From NCBI GenBank assembly GCA_025765615.1, contig JAIVFJ010000063.1, positions 62,001-126,000 on the forward strand: 64,000 nt of DNA, in the 5' to 3' direction. Origin of the DNA: Zopfochytrium polystomum. Lineage: Eukaryota > Chytridiomycota > Chytridiomycetes > Chytridiales > Chytridiaceae. Each line of letters opens with the position of its first letter. Positions within the stretch are counted from its first letter, which is position 1. Shown here in pieces: positions 46,178 to 59,200 of this stretch. The position numbers and the translations under genes were made by a program. The notes under the pieces were generated by a model. That model did not search any database, was not told the origin of the DNA, and saw only the letters and a program-made list of their open reading frames with translations.

Positions 46178-46869
46178 GGGTTGCTAGAACAAAATAACAA
46201 GCTGTCCCTTTCACAGGGCTTTTTGTCGACGAAATGCTGGGATGGTGAAAACCCAAAAAAAAAAAAAAAAAAAAAAAAAAAGGAGGAAAAAAAAAAAGAA
46301 GAAGAAGAAAGGCGCACGCCGCAGGCAGCGCCGCACAAAAACCAAATCCTTTCCATTCTTTGTCACCCACCAACATTATTTCCCGCCAACAGAAAATAAG
46401 AACCAGGCGGCAAAATTTTCCTTTTGATCCAAAAATTCCTGTTTTCATTTGGTTTCGGTTTGTCCTTTTGCTCGATTTGAAAATTCTTTGTTTTGTCGAA
46501 GCGGATATCAGTTGGGGCACACAATCCTGTGCACAGAAAAAAAATTTTGGCAAGGGACCGAGCGCCATCCCAAAACAGGCAAAAAAAAAAACAGAAAAAA
46601 AAAAAAAAAAAAAAAAAGCGCCACTGGGACCAGGAAGCTGGTTTATTCCGCTAAAGGGTTTGGAGAGGTTTGAAGAAATCGGACTTCGGTCAAGACGGGG
46701 ATAGGATAAGGTTAGGAAAATCTCTACCCTGGAGGCTCAGTTTAACCTGGTTCTAACCGTTACCCTATAATTAAAATGGGTTAGGTTAGGTCAGAAACTG
46801 GGTTAGAAGGTCAGAGTTTGTAGGTTTTGCAGATTCCTTGGTTGGGAATGGGATAAGGTTACGGGATTT
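46178..46869. other. Upstream region of copy C with poly(A) tracts
   Basis: Contains A tracts at about 46254-46280 and 46592-46617. Around 46700-46800 GGTTAG-like motifs recur without forming a regular array. No gene. Confidence 0.4.
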
Positions 46870-47580
46870 GTTGAGATTTGAGCCTAGAAAGCCAGCTTCT
46901 TATGTCTATGGCAGCCTTGTTGTTAGGCGGAACTGAATGGTTAGCAGCAAGAGGCACAAGACGGACCTGAACCTATTGTGACTGTCAGTTATAGTTCTCA
47001 CAATGCCCATGGGAGAGCAAGCCACCACCAATGCAGACCTGGGCACTGGCTTGCGTTGATGACAAATACTCCAAGTATTAAGTGGAACAGAAACCCTGTG
47101 TTAACAGTTTTCCTCCTCCTCTGCTCAAGCAGATAATATAGGGGAGATTTTTACCCTGTGCCAGTCGCGCTTGCCTAGCAACTATTACAGCGTGTATATC
47201 ATCATTATGTATCAATAATTCATAACAGAGTTTTTCTCTTTTCTCTCCAAGTTGGGGAGAAGGACCACCCACCAACACACATCTCCACTTCATTCACTCC
47301 TTCCACTCACTCACTCAGAGTAGACTGTTCACAGTCTGAACCAATGTTGAACCAGGGACTGGTTGATTTGAAATGCCCTGATGATTTCAAATTATCTCTC
47401 CTCTGAGGGAAGACTGGTCACTGCACACAGACCTCTGGACAGACCTTGGTTGATTTGAAATGCTCCTGAAGATTTCAAATCATTTCCCTCTCTGTGGGGA
47501 GATCAGCTGTCTCCACACATAGCTTAGTTGATTTGAAATGCTCTGAATATTTCAAATCACCCTCCCTCTATGGGAAGGGT
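46870..47580. repeat. Dispersed hairpin repeat, second copy (contiguous)
   Basis: Corresponds to pieces at 22236-22674 and 23200-23640. Ends with three tandem units of about 80-88 bp (starting near 47361, 47449 and 47524), each carrying the inverted repeat TGATTTGAAAT ... ATTTCAAAT. No ORF is conserved. Confidence 0.7.
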
Positions 47581-47876
47581 TTACAACACTTCCCCAGAGC
47601 AATAACCCTAACAAAATCAGGATAAGGGTGCCTCTAACCGTACCTTACCAAACCACCGAGCCTTACCCTCAAAAATGGCCCACTGTTCAAAACATGTAAA
47701 AAAAATAATTAAAGAAGTAAAGTTCTGAGCTGCTCAAAAGTTGGCCATTTGATTGGTCACTGCCGATTACTCCCTTCCAAAAACGGAAAAGACGAAAGAG
47801 ACAAAATGCTGCTCCCTCTTGCAAGTGTGATGTTTGAGGTTGAAGTTGAAGGAAAGGGCACTGTGACAAATGTGGT

Positions 47877-47910
<34 letters not shown>

Positions 47911-49231
47911 GTTTCCCACGCATATGAGACTATCTCCCACGCAACAGTCACAGACATAACTGGTATCGTCAAATTGTTACCTAATGCATTGGGTCCTGGG
48001 GCGTCCACTGGTGTCCAAAGCAGTAAGCCCACATTCCTTGTAGGCCAAGTAAACGCTCCAACCAAATTGCTTTACCTCAGCCCTGGCACCGTCGCCGTGC
48101 GCCAACACCCTGGCGTTCTGAGCTCCAGGTTACACGCTTAGTAGATCAGGGAGGGTTCATCGGCAGGCGACCACTTTCAGAGTGAGTTTTTTGGTGAACC
48201 GGGACGGCGTGCGGGCGACCTGCTCTAAATCTCCCGAGCCAATCTGTGTGTGATGGAAACGAATATACCTACTCCGTCTGCGTAGAGACAACGTATTAAA
48301 TTAACCGACGTGGAAATATCGATGTTGCTGGTCTATTCACAGAGCGAGGATGAGTAGCAAGAGCCTGTCCTTTTGGGATGGATGATGTAGAGCATCATTC
48401 CTTCCTTGGGCTGCCGAGAAAGAAGAAATGAGAACAAGGGAGAAAGAACAAAAGGAGAAAATGAAAAGAAAGAACAACATTGATGAATCGCACTTTCAGC
48501 CACACAGAACCCCTCGACTCCGTGTTTGAGGCTTTGAGGCCACATCAGTGCAGGAACAGTGGCTTGAAAGTGTGAGATCTTTGGTCGAATCTAGCTGTAG
48601 CATCTAGTGGCAGGGAACTACAGCATAGATGCAACTATTGGACTCACACATTCGAGATTACACTCCTGTCAGGGGCAACCACCAATGTGGAATAACTCAA
48701 CTCAGTCGCACCTCTGGTCCATTCTGTCAACACAAAGTCATCAACATTCAATCTTCATTCCGTTGATGCTAGGCGGTGGTGGCGTTCTAAGTGAATGCAT
48801 GTAAACCGGACAGTCAAACGTTCTCCATGAACCTTTTACACGTTGGTGGTTAATCTGTGTGATTCAGAATTTCAGTACCTAGCCTGCGACAGCTGGGTTG
48901 GAGAGGCCTACACAGTCTTCCATTATAAAGGGGAAAGAAAGGTTCATTCTCAGAGATGGGATTTATTGAAGGTTAAATTACATTTTGTTATGAGAGTTGA
49001 GAGATGAATGCGGCTCCTTCTCCCAGGGCAGCCATTTATAGGGAGAGTGGCATAAAGAGAAGAGAAAAAGAAAGAAAAAGAAAGGAAGAAACATGTTTGA
49101 AGTAAAATGAGAGGAAGGAAGAATGAAAAATTAATGACAAGGCAATACTGACAAGAGAGAAATGGTAAGAGATAAGCATGCACAAGATTATGTACAGAGT
49201 ACACACACAAACAATGAAGAGGGGAGTCCAG
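47581..49231. other. Gene-poor region before Ty3 element 2
   Basis: A 30-nt T tract at about 47880-47909; otherwise only short ORFs without recognised homology (for example 47749-48141). No gene is supported. Confidence 0.4.
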
Positions 49232-49584
49232 TGTTATGAATCACCCTCTGGAAACCTCTGGAACCTTCTAGAACATTCCTTCATGGAACCTTCTGGAACC
49301 TTCTGGAACCTTCTAGAACATTCCTTCATGGAACCTTGTGGAACCTTCTGGAACCTTCTTTGCTTTCCTGACTTGTCTTGTTGTCATTGGTATCATTGGT
49401 ATCATTGTATTACTAATTGCTCTTTCTGGAACTTTCTTGGAGTCTTGACAAGGAACACTCTCAAAAGGTATAAAAGGGGGATGGGGGACCTGTCCCATCC
49501 CTCAAGCGAATTATTGTTTCCAATACAATCATCACTCCTCTCAGTTCCTTGCCTGCCTTGTCCTGTCCTGCCCTGTTCCTGACA
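49232..49584 (+). repeat. 5' LTR of element 2
   Basis: 353-bp LTR type. The self-primer position reads AAGCGAATTAT (49504-49514), one mismatch against the PBS at 49587-49597. Confidence 0.95.
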
Positions 49585-49624
49585 TCATAATTCACTTCAC
49601 CATCTCCCACTACTCTCTGCCATC

Positions 49625-50548
49625 ATGTCTGACCCAAACAACACCTTCCCTGATGCAACTGCCTTCCAAGCCTTGATGGACCAATTACAAGCCCTTTCAA
49701 GACAGACACACCAACTTCAAGAACAAGTCCTTCACCAGCAGCACCAGCTTCAACAACAACTTCACCAACAAGAACATCAAGCTCTTCCCCTGCCTCAAGC
49801 CAACCAAGCAAGAGAGCCCAAGGTTCCCAGCCCTGACAAGTTCACTGGGCTGGCCAAAGACCTTAGGAACTTCATGGCCACTGTGGAGAATGTCATCCTT
49901 CTCCAACCTTCAAGATTTCCCAGTGAGCAAGTCAAGGTTCTTTTCACAAGCACCCTCCTGTCTGGTCAAGCTCAATCATGGTACAGATCTCTCCCAAGCA
50001 CACCCACCACCCTGCAAGAGCTCTGGGAGGGGCTGGAAGCTACCTTTGGTGACCCCTACGCATCTTGGACAGCAAGATCCAAGCTCAAGCATATCAAGCA
50101 AGGAAAGCAATCTTGTGTGGCCTACACCAACCAATTCAAGCAACTAGCCAGAGACTCTGGATACAATGATGCAGCTCTGATGGAGCTGTACCATGATGGT
50201 CTCCATGAGTCCATCCAAGACATGCTCTCCCAGTCTCTGCACATCCCTGAGACCTTGGAAGAGTACATTCTCCTTGCCATCAAGATTGACAACAGACTCT
50301 ACTCCAAGAGGCTGAAGCAAAGACAAGTAGGAACTACATCAAGACCTACCCCAGTCCCTCAAGCTCTTACAGTTCCTGAACCCATGCAAGTGGATGCAGT
50401 TGAGACACTTCCTAAAGGTCCTCTGAGCCAAGAGGAGAAAACAAGGAGGGCCCAGCAGGGACTGTGTTTCTACTGTGGCTCCAAGGAGCAGGCTGTCAAG
50501 GACTGCCCAAGGAAGAAGCACCCAAACTCCCAGGTCCAGGCTCACTGA
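49625..50548 (+). CDS. gag: Gag of element 2, zinc knuckle His replaced by Gln
   Basis: 307 aa, almost identical to Gag of element 1. The CCHC knuckle reads CFYCGSKEQAVKDC: codon 289 is CAG (50489-50491) instead of CAT. Loss of the zinc-binding His should impair RNA packaging, as known for retroelement nucleocapsids. The slippery heptamer and stem (50521-50566) are intact. Confidence 0.93.
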   Translation: MSDPNNTFPDATAFQALMDQLQALSRQTHQLQEQVLHQQHQLQQQLHQQEHQALPLPQANQAREPKVPSPDKFTGLAKDLRNFMATVENVILLQPSRFPSEQVKVLFTSTLLSGQAQSWYRSLPSTPTTLQELWEGLEATFGDPYASWTARSKLKHIKQGKQSCVAYTNQFKQLARDSGYNDAALMELYHDGLHESIQDMLSQSLHIPETLEEYILLAIKIDNRLYSKRLKQRQVGTTSRPTPVPQALTVPEPMQVDAVETLPKGPLSQEEKTRRAQQGLCFYCGSKEQAVKDCPRKKHPNSQVQAH

Positions 50549-53500
50549 GGGGCAATTCCCTGGACCCTCCTCCAAGCTGCCCCTGTTTCATCACCACCAC
50601 CAGCACCACAAACACCTCAGATTCCAAGCCCCACCAACTCACCATGGATGTCAAGATTCAACTCTCACCCAAGTCAACCATCACAACCAAGGCCCTTATA
50701 GACTCTGGATCATCCTGCAACATCATTGATGCCACCCTTGCCAAGTCTTGTGCCATTCCTACGATCAAGAAATCCACACCCCTCAAGGTCCACTTTGCCA
50801 ATCATGCTCTGTTCAAGGAAATCAGCCATGAAACCAAGCTAAACCTCCACATCCAAGACTTTCCACCATCCATGGTCAATCTGGAAGTATTGGATCTTGG
50901 CTCACCCACATTCTCTGTCATCCTGGGATTACCATGGCTGCAAGCCCAGAACCCTGCCATTGATTGGGTCACTGGTCAAGTCCAACCTCCACCAATCGGA
51001 ACAGTCACCCAAAACTCAAGTCAAGCCTCCAAGTCTCATGCTCTCAAGCCCTTGATTCAAGATTCACAGCCAGCCAAGACTCAAGTTCCACAGTTCACAG
51101 TTCACAGTCAAGATTCAAGTAGAGCTCATAGAGCTCACAGTCATGGCCATGACTCTTGTTCACAGAACCCACAGTCAAAGATTCAAGTACCACAGTTCAC
51201 AGTCCACATTCAAGATTCAAGTTCCACAGCTCACAGTCTTTGCCAAGAACAGAACTCTCAGTCAAAGATTCAAGAATCACAGTTCCCAGTCAAGAATTCA
51301 AGCCCCACTGCTGAGGAGCACGACAACCTGGACCCATCAGACCTTTTGCTGGCATCCAAGCTACCAAAAGAATATCTCCCTTATGCTGATGTGTTTTCCA
51401 AGACCAAGGCAGACCTGCTACCAGCTCAGAGGCCTTATGACTGTGAAATCCCACTCAAGGATGAAACTTGCAGCCCACCTTTCAAGCCACTGTACCACCT
51501 CTCTCCACCAGAAGCCAAGGCCCTCCAAGAATACATTGAAGAAATGCTGAACAAGGGATTCATCCAACCTTCCAAGTCACCAGCTGGAGCTCCCATCTTT
51601 TTTGTCAAGAAGAAGGATGGGGGACTGAGACCCTGTGTGGACTACAGAGATCTCAATGAGATGACAGTCAAGAACCGCTATCCACTGCCTCTCATCTCTG
51701 AATTACTGGACAAACTGAGCCATGCAAGGATATTTTCCAAGATTGACCTCAGAGGTGCCTACAATTTGGTCAGAATTAAGCCCCAGGATCAATGGAAGAC
51801 TGCCTTCAGATGCAAATACGGTCACTTTGAGTACTTGGTTATGCCCTTTGGACTTACCAATGCTCCAGCTATTTTCCAAGGCATGATGAATGACATCTTC
51901 AGGGATATTCTGGACCTTTTTGTCATTGTCTACCTGGATGATATCCTGGTATTTTCATCTGACACTGCAAGCCATATGGGACATGTCAAGACTGTCTTGG
52001 AGAGACTCAGACAGCATCACCTCTATGCAAAGCTGGAGAAGTGTGAATTCCACAAGACCTCCATTGAGTTTTTGGGGTTCATTGTGTCTGACAAAGGGAT
52101 CTCCATGGCACCAGACAAGATCCAAACTATTCTTGAATGGAAGGCTCCAAATTCCATCAAGGATGTTCAAAGCTTCCTTGGATTTTGCAACTTCTACAGA
52201 ACCTTCATTGCCAACTATTCTGCCATAGCCAAGCCTCTCACTGATCTCACCAAGAAGACCACCAAGTTTGAATGGACCCCAGCAGCAGAGCAAGCCTGGC
52301 TAGCTCTTAAGACAGCAACCACAAGTGCACCACTCCTTAAGCATGTGGATCCCTTGCTTCCCTTCACCTTGGAAACTGATGCCTCAGACTATGCCCTTGG
52401 CGCTGTTCTGTCCCCAGCCAAGCTCTCAGGAACCCTCTGCTCCTCTGCATCCAGTGGCATATTACTCCAGGAAGCTGAACAGTGCTGAGTGTAACTACAC
52501 AGTCCATGACAAGGAGTTGCTTGCAATTGTGGAAGCATTCAAATTCTGGAGACACTACTTGGCTGGTTCTAAAGGCATCTCTGTCTATTCTGATCACAAG
52601 AACCTCACCTTCTTCAGGGCAAGGAGGTTGCTCAAGCAGAGGCATGCCAGGTGGGCTGAACTGCTCTCTGAGTATGACTTTAAGCTGTGCTATTCTCCTG
52701 GCCACCTTAACACTGTGGCTGATGCCCTGTCAAGAAGAACAGACCTTGCACCTGAAGGGGGAGATGGTTTCACCCCACCATCCAAGACACACCTTTCATT
52801 GCTTCCTGACAGTGTGTGGGCCCATGCTATTTCCAAGGACCCCAAGCCTCACAAGATTCAAATCAGCCAAGAAGAGGAAAAACTTGAGATACTCAAGACA
52901 AGGCATGATGCAGCAACAGCTGGACACCCAGGAGAGCACAAGACATATGAGCTTGTTTCCAGAGACTTCTACTGGCCAGGCATGAGGAAGTACATCAAGA
53001 ACTATGTCAGCAGCTGTGAAACCTGTCAAAGAAACAAATCCAGCAGACACAAGCCCTATGGACTTCTGGAGCCCCTCCCAATTGCCATCAGCCCTTGGTC
53101 ATCAATATCCATGGACTTCATTGTGAAACTGCCCCCATCCCATGGATTTGACTCTATCCTTGTTGTCATCTGCAGAAGGACAAAGTTGGCCCATTTCATC
53201 CCCTGCACTGAGAATATAGATGCACAAGGAACAGCAGACCTGTTTTTGCAGCACATATTCAGGCTCCATGGGCTGCCTCAGTCAATCGTCAGTGACAGAG
53301 GACCACAGTTCAGATCTCAATTTTGGAAAGCACTCACAGCAGCCCTTGGAATCAAGTCTCAACTGTCAACTGCTTATCACCCTCAGACTGATGGACAAAC
53401 AGAAAGAACAAATCAGACTCTGGAGCATTATTTGAGGTGCTATGTCAGCTATCAACAGGATGATTGGCCCACCCTCCTTCCACTGGCAGAATTTGCTCTC

Positions 53501-54184
53501 AACAATTCTCTCCACTCAAGCACCCAGCTATCTCCTTTCTTTGCAACCTATGGCTTCAATCCAAGAGGAGATCTTCTGGGACAAGAGACCCTATCCAATG
53601 TCCAAGCCCCTGCTGCGGCTTCACACTTACATAAGCTCAAGATCATCAACTCCTTCCTGGACTCCACCCTGAAGCAAGCCCAAGAAGATGCCTCAAGATT
53701 TGCCAACACTCACAGAATGGACCATGACCTTGCTGTGGGTCAGCAAGTTTGGCTTCTGAGGAAGAACTTGCAGACCAAAAGACCAAGTCCCAAGCTAGAC
53801 AACCTCAAGTTGGGACCTTTCAAGATCTTGGAGCAAATCAATCCAGTCACCTTCAAGCTGGATCTCCCTGCATCCATGAAGATCCACCCAGTTTTCCATG
53901 TCAGCCTTTTAGAGAAGTTTGTGGCCAATTCCATTCCAGGCAGAGTTGTTCCTCCTCCTCCTCCAGTTGAGGTAGAAGGTGAAGAGGAATTTGAGGTTGA
54001 ACAAATCTTGGATGCCAAGTGGTTTGGAAGAACACTCAAGTTCCTTGTTAAGTGGAGAGGTTACTCAGATGCTGACAACACCTGGGAGCCTGAGTCAAAC
54101 CTCACTCACTGCCAAGACCTTCTGCTCGAGTTAAGACCAGGTACCCCCACCAAGTTGCAGAAGAGGCCTAAAAGGGGGAGATGA
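50464..54184 (+). pseudogene. pol: Pol of element 2, frameshifted in RNase H
   Basis: Collinear with pol of element 1, but the C run at 52412-52415 has four C where element 1 has three. The first frame therefore ends at 52488 and the rest (RNase H C-terminal part, integrase, chromodomain) continues in another frame to 54184. Two further compensating indels near 54130-54150 alter a few residues after the chromodomain. Protease, RT and integrase motifs are otherwise preserved. Confidence 0.93.
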
Positions 54185-54537
54185 TGTTATGAATCACCCT
54201 CTGGAAACCTCTGGAACCTTCTAGAACATTCCTTCATGGAACCTTCTGGAACCTTCTGGAACCTTCTAGAACATTCCTTCATGGAACCTTGTGGAACCTT
54301 CTGGAACCTTCTTTGCTTTCCTGACTTGTCTTGTTGTCATTGGTATCATTGGTATCATTGTATTACTAATTGCTCTTTCTGGAACTTTCTTGGAGTCTTG
54401 ACAAGGAACACTCTCAAAAGGTATAAAAGGGGGATGGGGGACCTGTCCCATCCCTCAAGCGAATTATTGTTTCCAATACAATCATCACTCCTCTCAGTTC
54501 CTTGCCTGCCTTGTCCTGTCCTGCCCTGTTCCTGACA
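54185..54537 (+). repeat. 3' LTR of element 2
   Basis: 353 bp, matching the 5' LTR throughout by eye, including the C in the self-primer. Confidence 0.95.
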
Positions 54538-56261
54538 TCCAGGGCTTAAGATTTCAAATCGAGGCTGAAATCTTAGCGCAGTCTGAAACTTACAGAGAAA
54601 CTGGTTCTAAGCCAGTTAGCCTAGCCTTTACCGAGGACGCAAAAAATACCGTGCCTAACTTAAAAAAAAAAAAAAAAAAAAAGAGGTGGTCAAAGGTGAC
54701 CTTTTATTTTTTCTTCTTCTTATTGCTTCTGTCGGCCAGTTCCGGGCTAAAACCGACATAAAACCGGTGCAAACTGAGCCCCGCTTTGGGGCAAATCCCA
54801 AAACTTTCTTAATGGTCAACTTCAACCAAGGAGCCAAATAGCTCTTTCATTGTCATGATAATGATTCTTATTGAGCTAGTGAGTGGTTTGTTACAAGACC
54901 AAAAATAGGTCTAAATAGTGGAAAAAATTACAAAAACCATGGAAACGACCAGAATAGATTCCTCTTTCTGATAGGTCATACTTTCATATAAAACTATTCA
55001 ATGTGTTATACCAAATATTCGTGAAGTAAGAGCTGAAGAAGCTAAACATTAAACAATGCCCAACACCTTATGTGAGATACTTGAGAACCTCATAATGTCC
55101 CGCAGACAGTATACATTTTGTACGAACTATATTAAAAATAATAAAAAGCAGAAGTCACACCTTTTCTGATTGTTGCAGGAGACGATTGCCCAACGGTTGT
55201 TCTCTCATCGGCGGGGTCGCCAGGGGGATGGCACAAGAGGGGGGGTTGTTCATCTGTTCAGGTATTTCTGCCACAGGGTGTGTGTCCTTTTTCGCGCTCT
55301 GGATGTGATGAGATTGTTGCCATTGATTGGAGAAGGCCGGGCGAGGCATTACACAGGTTGGGTGTGCCACATAATTTTTTTTTTTTTTTTTTTTTGTTCT
55401 ATCACTAATTTTTGAGGAACGACGGTTCCTTTTATTGGAGGCGTCGTTCCTCAAATCGCAGAACAGAACTTCGCTCGACCGTGACATCAGAAGCTTTTTT
55501 TTATTTTTATTTTTTTTATTTTGTTCCAGCCCTAAAGGGGCTGACGGGAAGGGAAAGAGCCATCAACAGTGAATCGTTATAGACTACGTCCAGGTATCAC
55601 CTCAGCGAACCCACCCCTTGCACTACGAACTTACAGGGTCATCAGGCATCTCCACCACACCACTCCTTGTGATTCAAGGCCATACTCTTTCAACAGCTGG
55701 TGTCGTGACTTGAAACCTGGGCCCATGAGTGACAGATACCCAGACCCTCCATGCTTGCTCGGCAAGGCTCTTGTGGGGGCGACATAGGAGCCATTGGTCA
55801 ATTTTGAGGAACCCATCCCACCGCGTAATCCGATGAATGAAAAAGGGCTAAAACAGAGAATTTTGATGGCAACCCGTTTCGTTTGCAAACATTTGTGTGC
55901 GTGCAGGATACTGGTTGGACCGGGTTACTTTCATCGTGCGCACCCACCCTGGCACCGCACCTCAACCAATTCATCCAAAAGCCTGCTCTCTGTTTTGCCG
56001 CTAGATGGCCCACTCGGCCAATTCATCCTTGTCGCACGGGTAGTTGTGCGAAAGCGGTGGGAAGAAAAGGTAGAAGTAGTAGAAAAACACGAACATGAAA
56101 AAGAAGTTGAGGAAAGGAAAAAGAAAAAACGAGAGGAGAAACGTTGAGTATCAGAGAGGAGTGTGATAGTTGGGAATCCTGCTCCTCCGCCAGTCAGTCG
56201 TCGACCCAGGCTCGTCTTCCTCTTGTTCCTCCTCAACAATAACATCCTCCCTATCATCTCA
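54538..56261. other. Gene-poor region with poly(A/T) tracts and a strong hairpin
   Basis: A 22-nt A tract (about 54661-54682), a T tract (about 55375-55395) and a 14-bp perfect hairpin (55411-55455). An ORF at 55569-55787 has no recognised family. The last few hundred bases should be the 3' UTR of eIF3c. Confidence 0.4.
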
Positions 56262-59200
56262 TCACTCCTGGTTGCTCCGGCCGCCACCGCGCCCTCCACG
56301 AGAACCGCCGCGTCCTCCCCTCCGGTCGCCGCCGTACCTGCCGCCCCGCTGCCCGCCCTGTCCACCGCCCCGTCCGCCGCCGCCCTGCCCTCCTTGCCCG
56401 CCTTGGCCGCCGCCGCCCTGGATCGCGGCCTGCTGCTGGATCTGCTGCTGCAGGCCTAGCATGATCGACCGCGCCTCGAGCAGCCGCTCGTTGCCGTCCA
56501 CGAACCCGTTGACCTTGTCCGCGTACGCAGACGCCAAAAACTCGAGCCGCGACATGTCCACCGCGGGCGCGCCAGAACCTTGGCCAGACCCGGAGCCGCC
56601 GCCGCCGACCCCGCGGTGCAGCAGCAGCGTCTGCGTGGGTTCGTCCAGCGACGCGTGGATCTCCTCGTTGATGATCATGCGGGAAATGTGCGCGTGCACC
56701 TTGGACTGCGTCAGCGAAAACATGCTCGCCAGCTGCGCAAGTCCGAGCGAGTCGTAGTGCGGCGCGTACTGGAAAATGTACGTGTCCAGCGCCGATTCCT
56801 TGATTTTGCTAGAAGATGTTTGTGTGGTGAGCGCGAGTGTCCGGAAGACGCAAAAATGGAACAGAACAAGGCGAAGAAAAAGCACCTTTCCAAAAGGGTC
56901 TTGATGGTCGCAGAGTCCTGCATCAGATCCCAAATCTTGATCGAGCTGATCAGGTCGCGGCACTGCTCCCACTCGCCCTGGGAGAGCGCTTTGGATGCTG
57001 CCATGATATAGTCACGAGTGTTCTCGGGTGGTCCTGTAGAGAACAAATACAACGGAGTGTAAGAAAAAGACGTTTAAGTTTAGGACGATGGCGATGAGCA
57101 CTCGTTAAAACGGCCGAGACGCGCGAAACATTGATCTGACAGGCGAAGTACTAACCAGTGAAGACCTGGCGCTCGTTGAAGTCCAGGATCCTCCGGAACG
57201 GCTTGTTGATAATTTTGCGCCTAGCGTCATGGGCGTGCTTGGCCATGTTGGGTACTTCCAGCAGCATCGCGCAAGTGAGGTACACGCACTCCAGCAGCTC
57301 GAGATTAATGTGCATGTGGAATGGAAGCATGCGCTGTCGCTCGATGCGCTCCTGCTCCGGGGCGCGGCTGTCACCGAAGCGAGACAGCTGGAACCCTTGA
57401 GCGAGCAGCTCTTTGACGCGGCCCGACGACGAGAGCTCCTGCAGCGAGGAGGCGGCCTCCCGAATGAGTCCGTTCCTGAAGGCACAGAGGCCGAGAGCGA
57501 CGAGCGTGCGGTTGAAAAGGATCTGGGTGGAAATGTCCGTCAAGCTCGTCTGCTCCTGAAGGTGGGACATCAAGAGCATATCGCGCGCGCGGTAGTACTG
57601 GTTGTGGAGGGCCAGGTGGTAGACGTGGCAGAGAAGAGCACGCGCACGGATGCGAACATTCGGGGTTTGGTAGAGCCTGACGCAGAGCTCGTGAACTAGC
57701 TCGGACGGGTTCGAAGTGACTGAACCGGGAACCGCATTCTCGATAACCGTAATGACATTGTCAGGCTGGATGCAAAACACTCATAAGTTAGGTTTGATCC
57801 CGCGAATGACGAGAGGAAGGGAAAACGGGCACAGCTCAAGTACAAACCTTGTAGTACAAGTGCTCAGCCCTCTTCATGATGCAAGCGTCGATCGCTGGCT
57901 GATTCGAAGTTTTCTCGTAGTAGTGCTGGCAGCGGACGACCAGGACATACAATGCGGTTTCGTCCTTCAGACGTTCGACATACTCGGTGGTGTGGGGGTC
58001 GATACTTTGCAGTGACTTTGTAAATTCATCGTCCAAGCGGTCGAGGAAGGAGCTAATATTTCCTCGGAGCTCGACCAGCTCCTTGTTCTTGGATCGCAAT
58101 TCATTTTCGGCGAAAGGGAGCTCATCTTTCTCAAAGTCCGAAACAACGATGTGGGGATTTGCCTCCAACAAGGAGAGGAGTTGGTCGATATTGGAGCGCG
58201 TGCTGTCAGATACATGTGTTAGTAACGCTAGAGGTGGAAGAAGCGAACATGGCTCAAACGAACCTTTTCCACATTTCGATGGGCATGTAGCCGGAAGATC
58301 CGAGGTTGAAGTCGAACTGGGAGGCAATCAAGGCCAGAAGTACGAGAACTTTCTGGTAGGGGGGTAACTGAAACCTCCAGCAGACGCTTGAAGTTGTCGA
58401 TCTGGCCAAGCTTGTCGGTGCCTTTCTTTCCACGAGCCTGCAAAAATTCGCCGAGGCGCTTGAACAAGTTCTCCTGGTTGATCTCGATAGTTTTGCCGCC
58501 TTTCGCCACGGTCTGGAAGCCGGCCGAGCCACCTTCCTCGTCCTTGTCCTTTTCTTCCTGCGCCGCTGGCCGCCTGACCTCTGGCCCCGGCTTTGGTGGC
58601 TTGGGTCCCGGCGGTTTTGGAGGTTTGTCCGACGACGTCTTCTTCTCTCGTTTACCGAACTTCTTCAGAACACGCTCGCGAGCGGTGAGGTGGGAAAGGT
58701 CTTCTTGCGAGTCGAAGGACGAGTCGGACGAGTTTGATGAATCGGATGCGAACATGTCGGAGTCGGATTCATCGGCAGGAACGTCGACCTTTGCGTTTGC
58801 AATCGTCTCTTCCTCAGAGGCGGCCTCTTCGATGGGGTTCTGCGGACAGTGTGGATTGTAGGAGACCGCAAGTCAGTGGGCATTGACAACAGAAGCAGGG
58901 GGGGGAAAATGAGGAGAAAAAAAAATCATCGCAAAAATTGATTGGGCGACGCACTTACCGCTTTCCAAGCCTCGATCTCGGCCTCGAAGCCCTTGTTGTA
59001 CTTGCGCAGCTTCTGCTTCATTGCGACGAGTGCCTTGGCGTTAAGCTGGCTCATCTTCTTGACCTGTTCCTTCTTCTCCGATGCCTCCTTGACGAGATCC
59101 TCGAGCTGCGCAAGCGCGCGCACAAAGAACCGGGGCGCCGTCGTGACACTGCCGGAAATCTTGGCATATGCCTTGTTCAGCTTCTCGAATTCTGTGCAGG

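Larger units (their letters stand above)
49232..54537 (+). mobile_element. Ty3/Gypsy retrotransposon element 2 (recent, defective)
   Basis: LTRs 49232-49584 and 54185-54537 are 353 bp and appear identical; TSD is TCCAG (49227-49231 and 54538-54542). Same family as element 1, with an LTR 45 bp longer through a tandem duplication in the heat-shock-element array. Gag is open but its zinc knuckle has lost the His; pol is broken by one extra C. The polypurine tract is at 54170-54184. Confidence 0.97.

Noticed and set aside
46690..46800. Interstitial telomere-like repeats (GGTTAG motifs)
   Set aside because: Only scattered, irregular motifs; no tandem array of a fixed unit.
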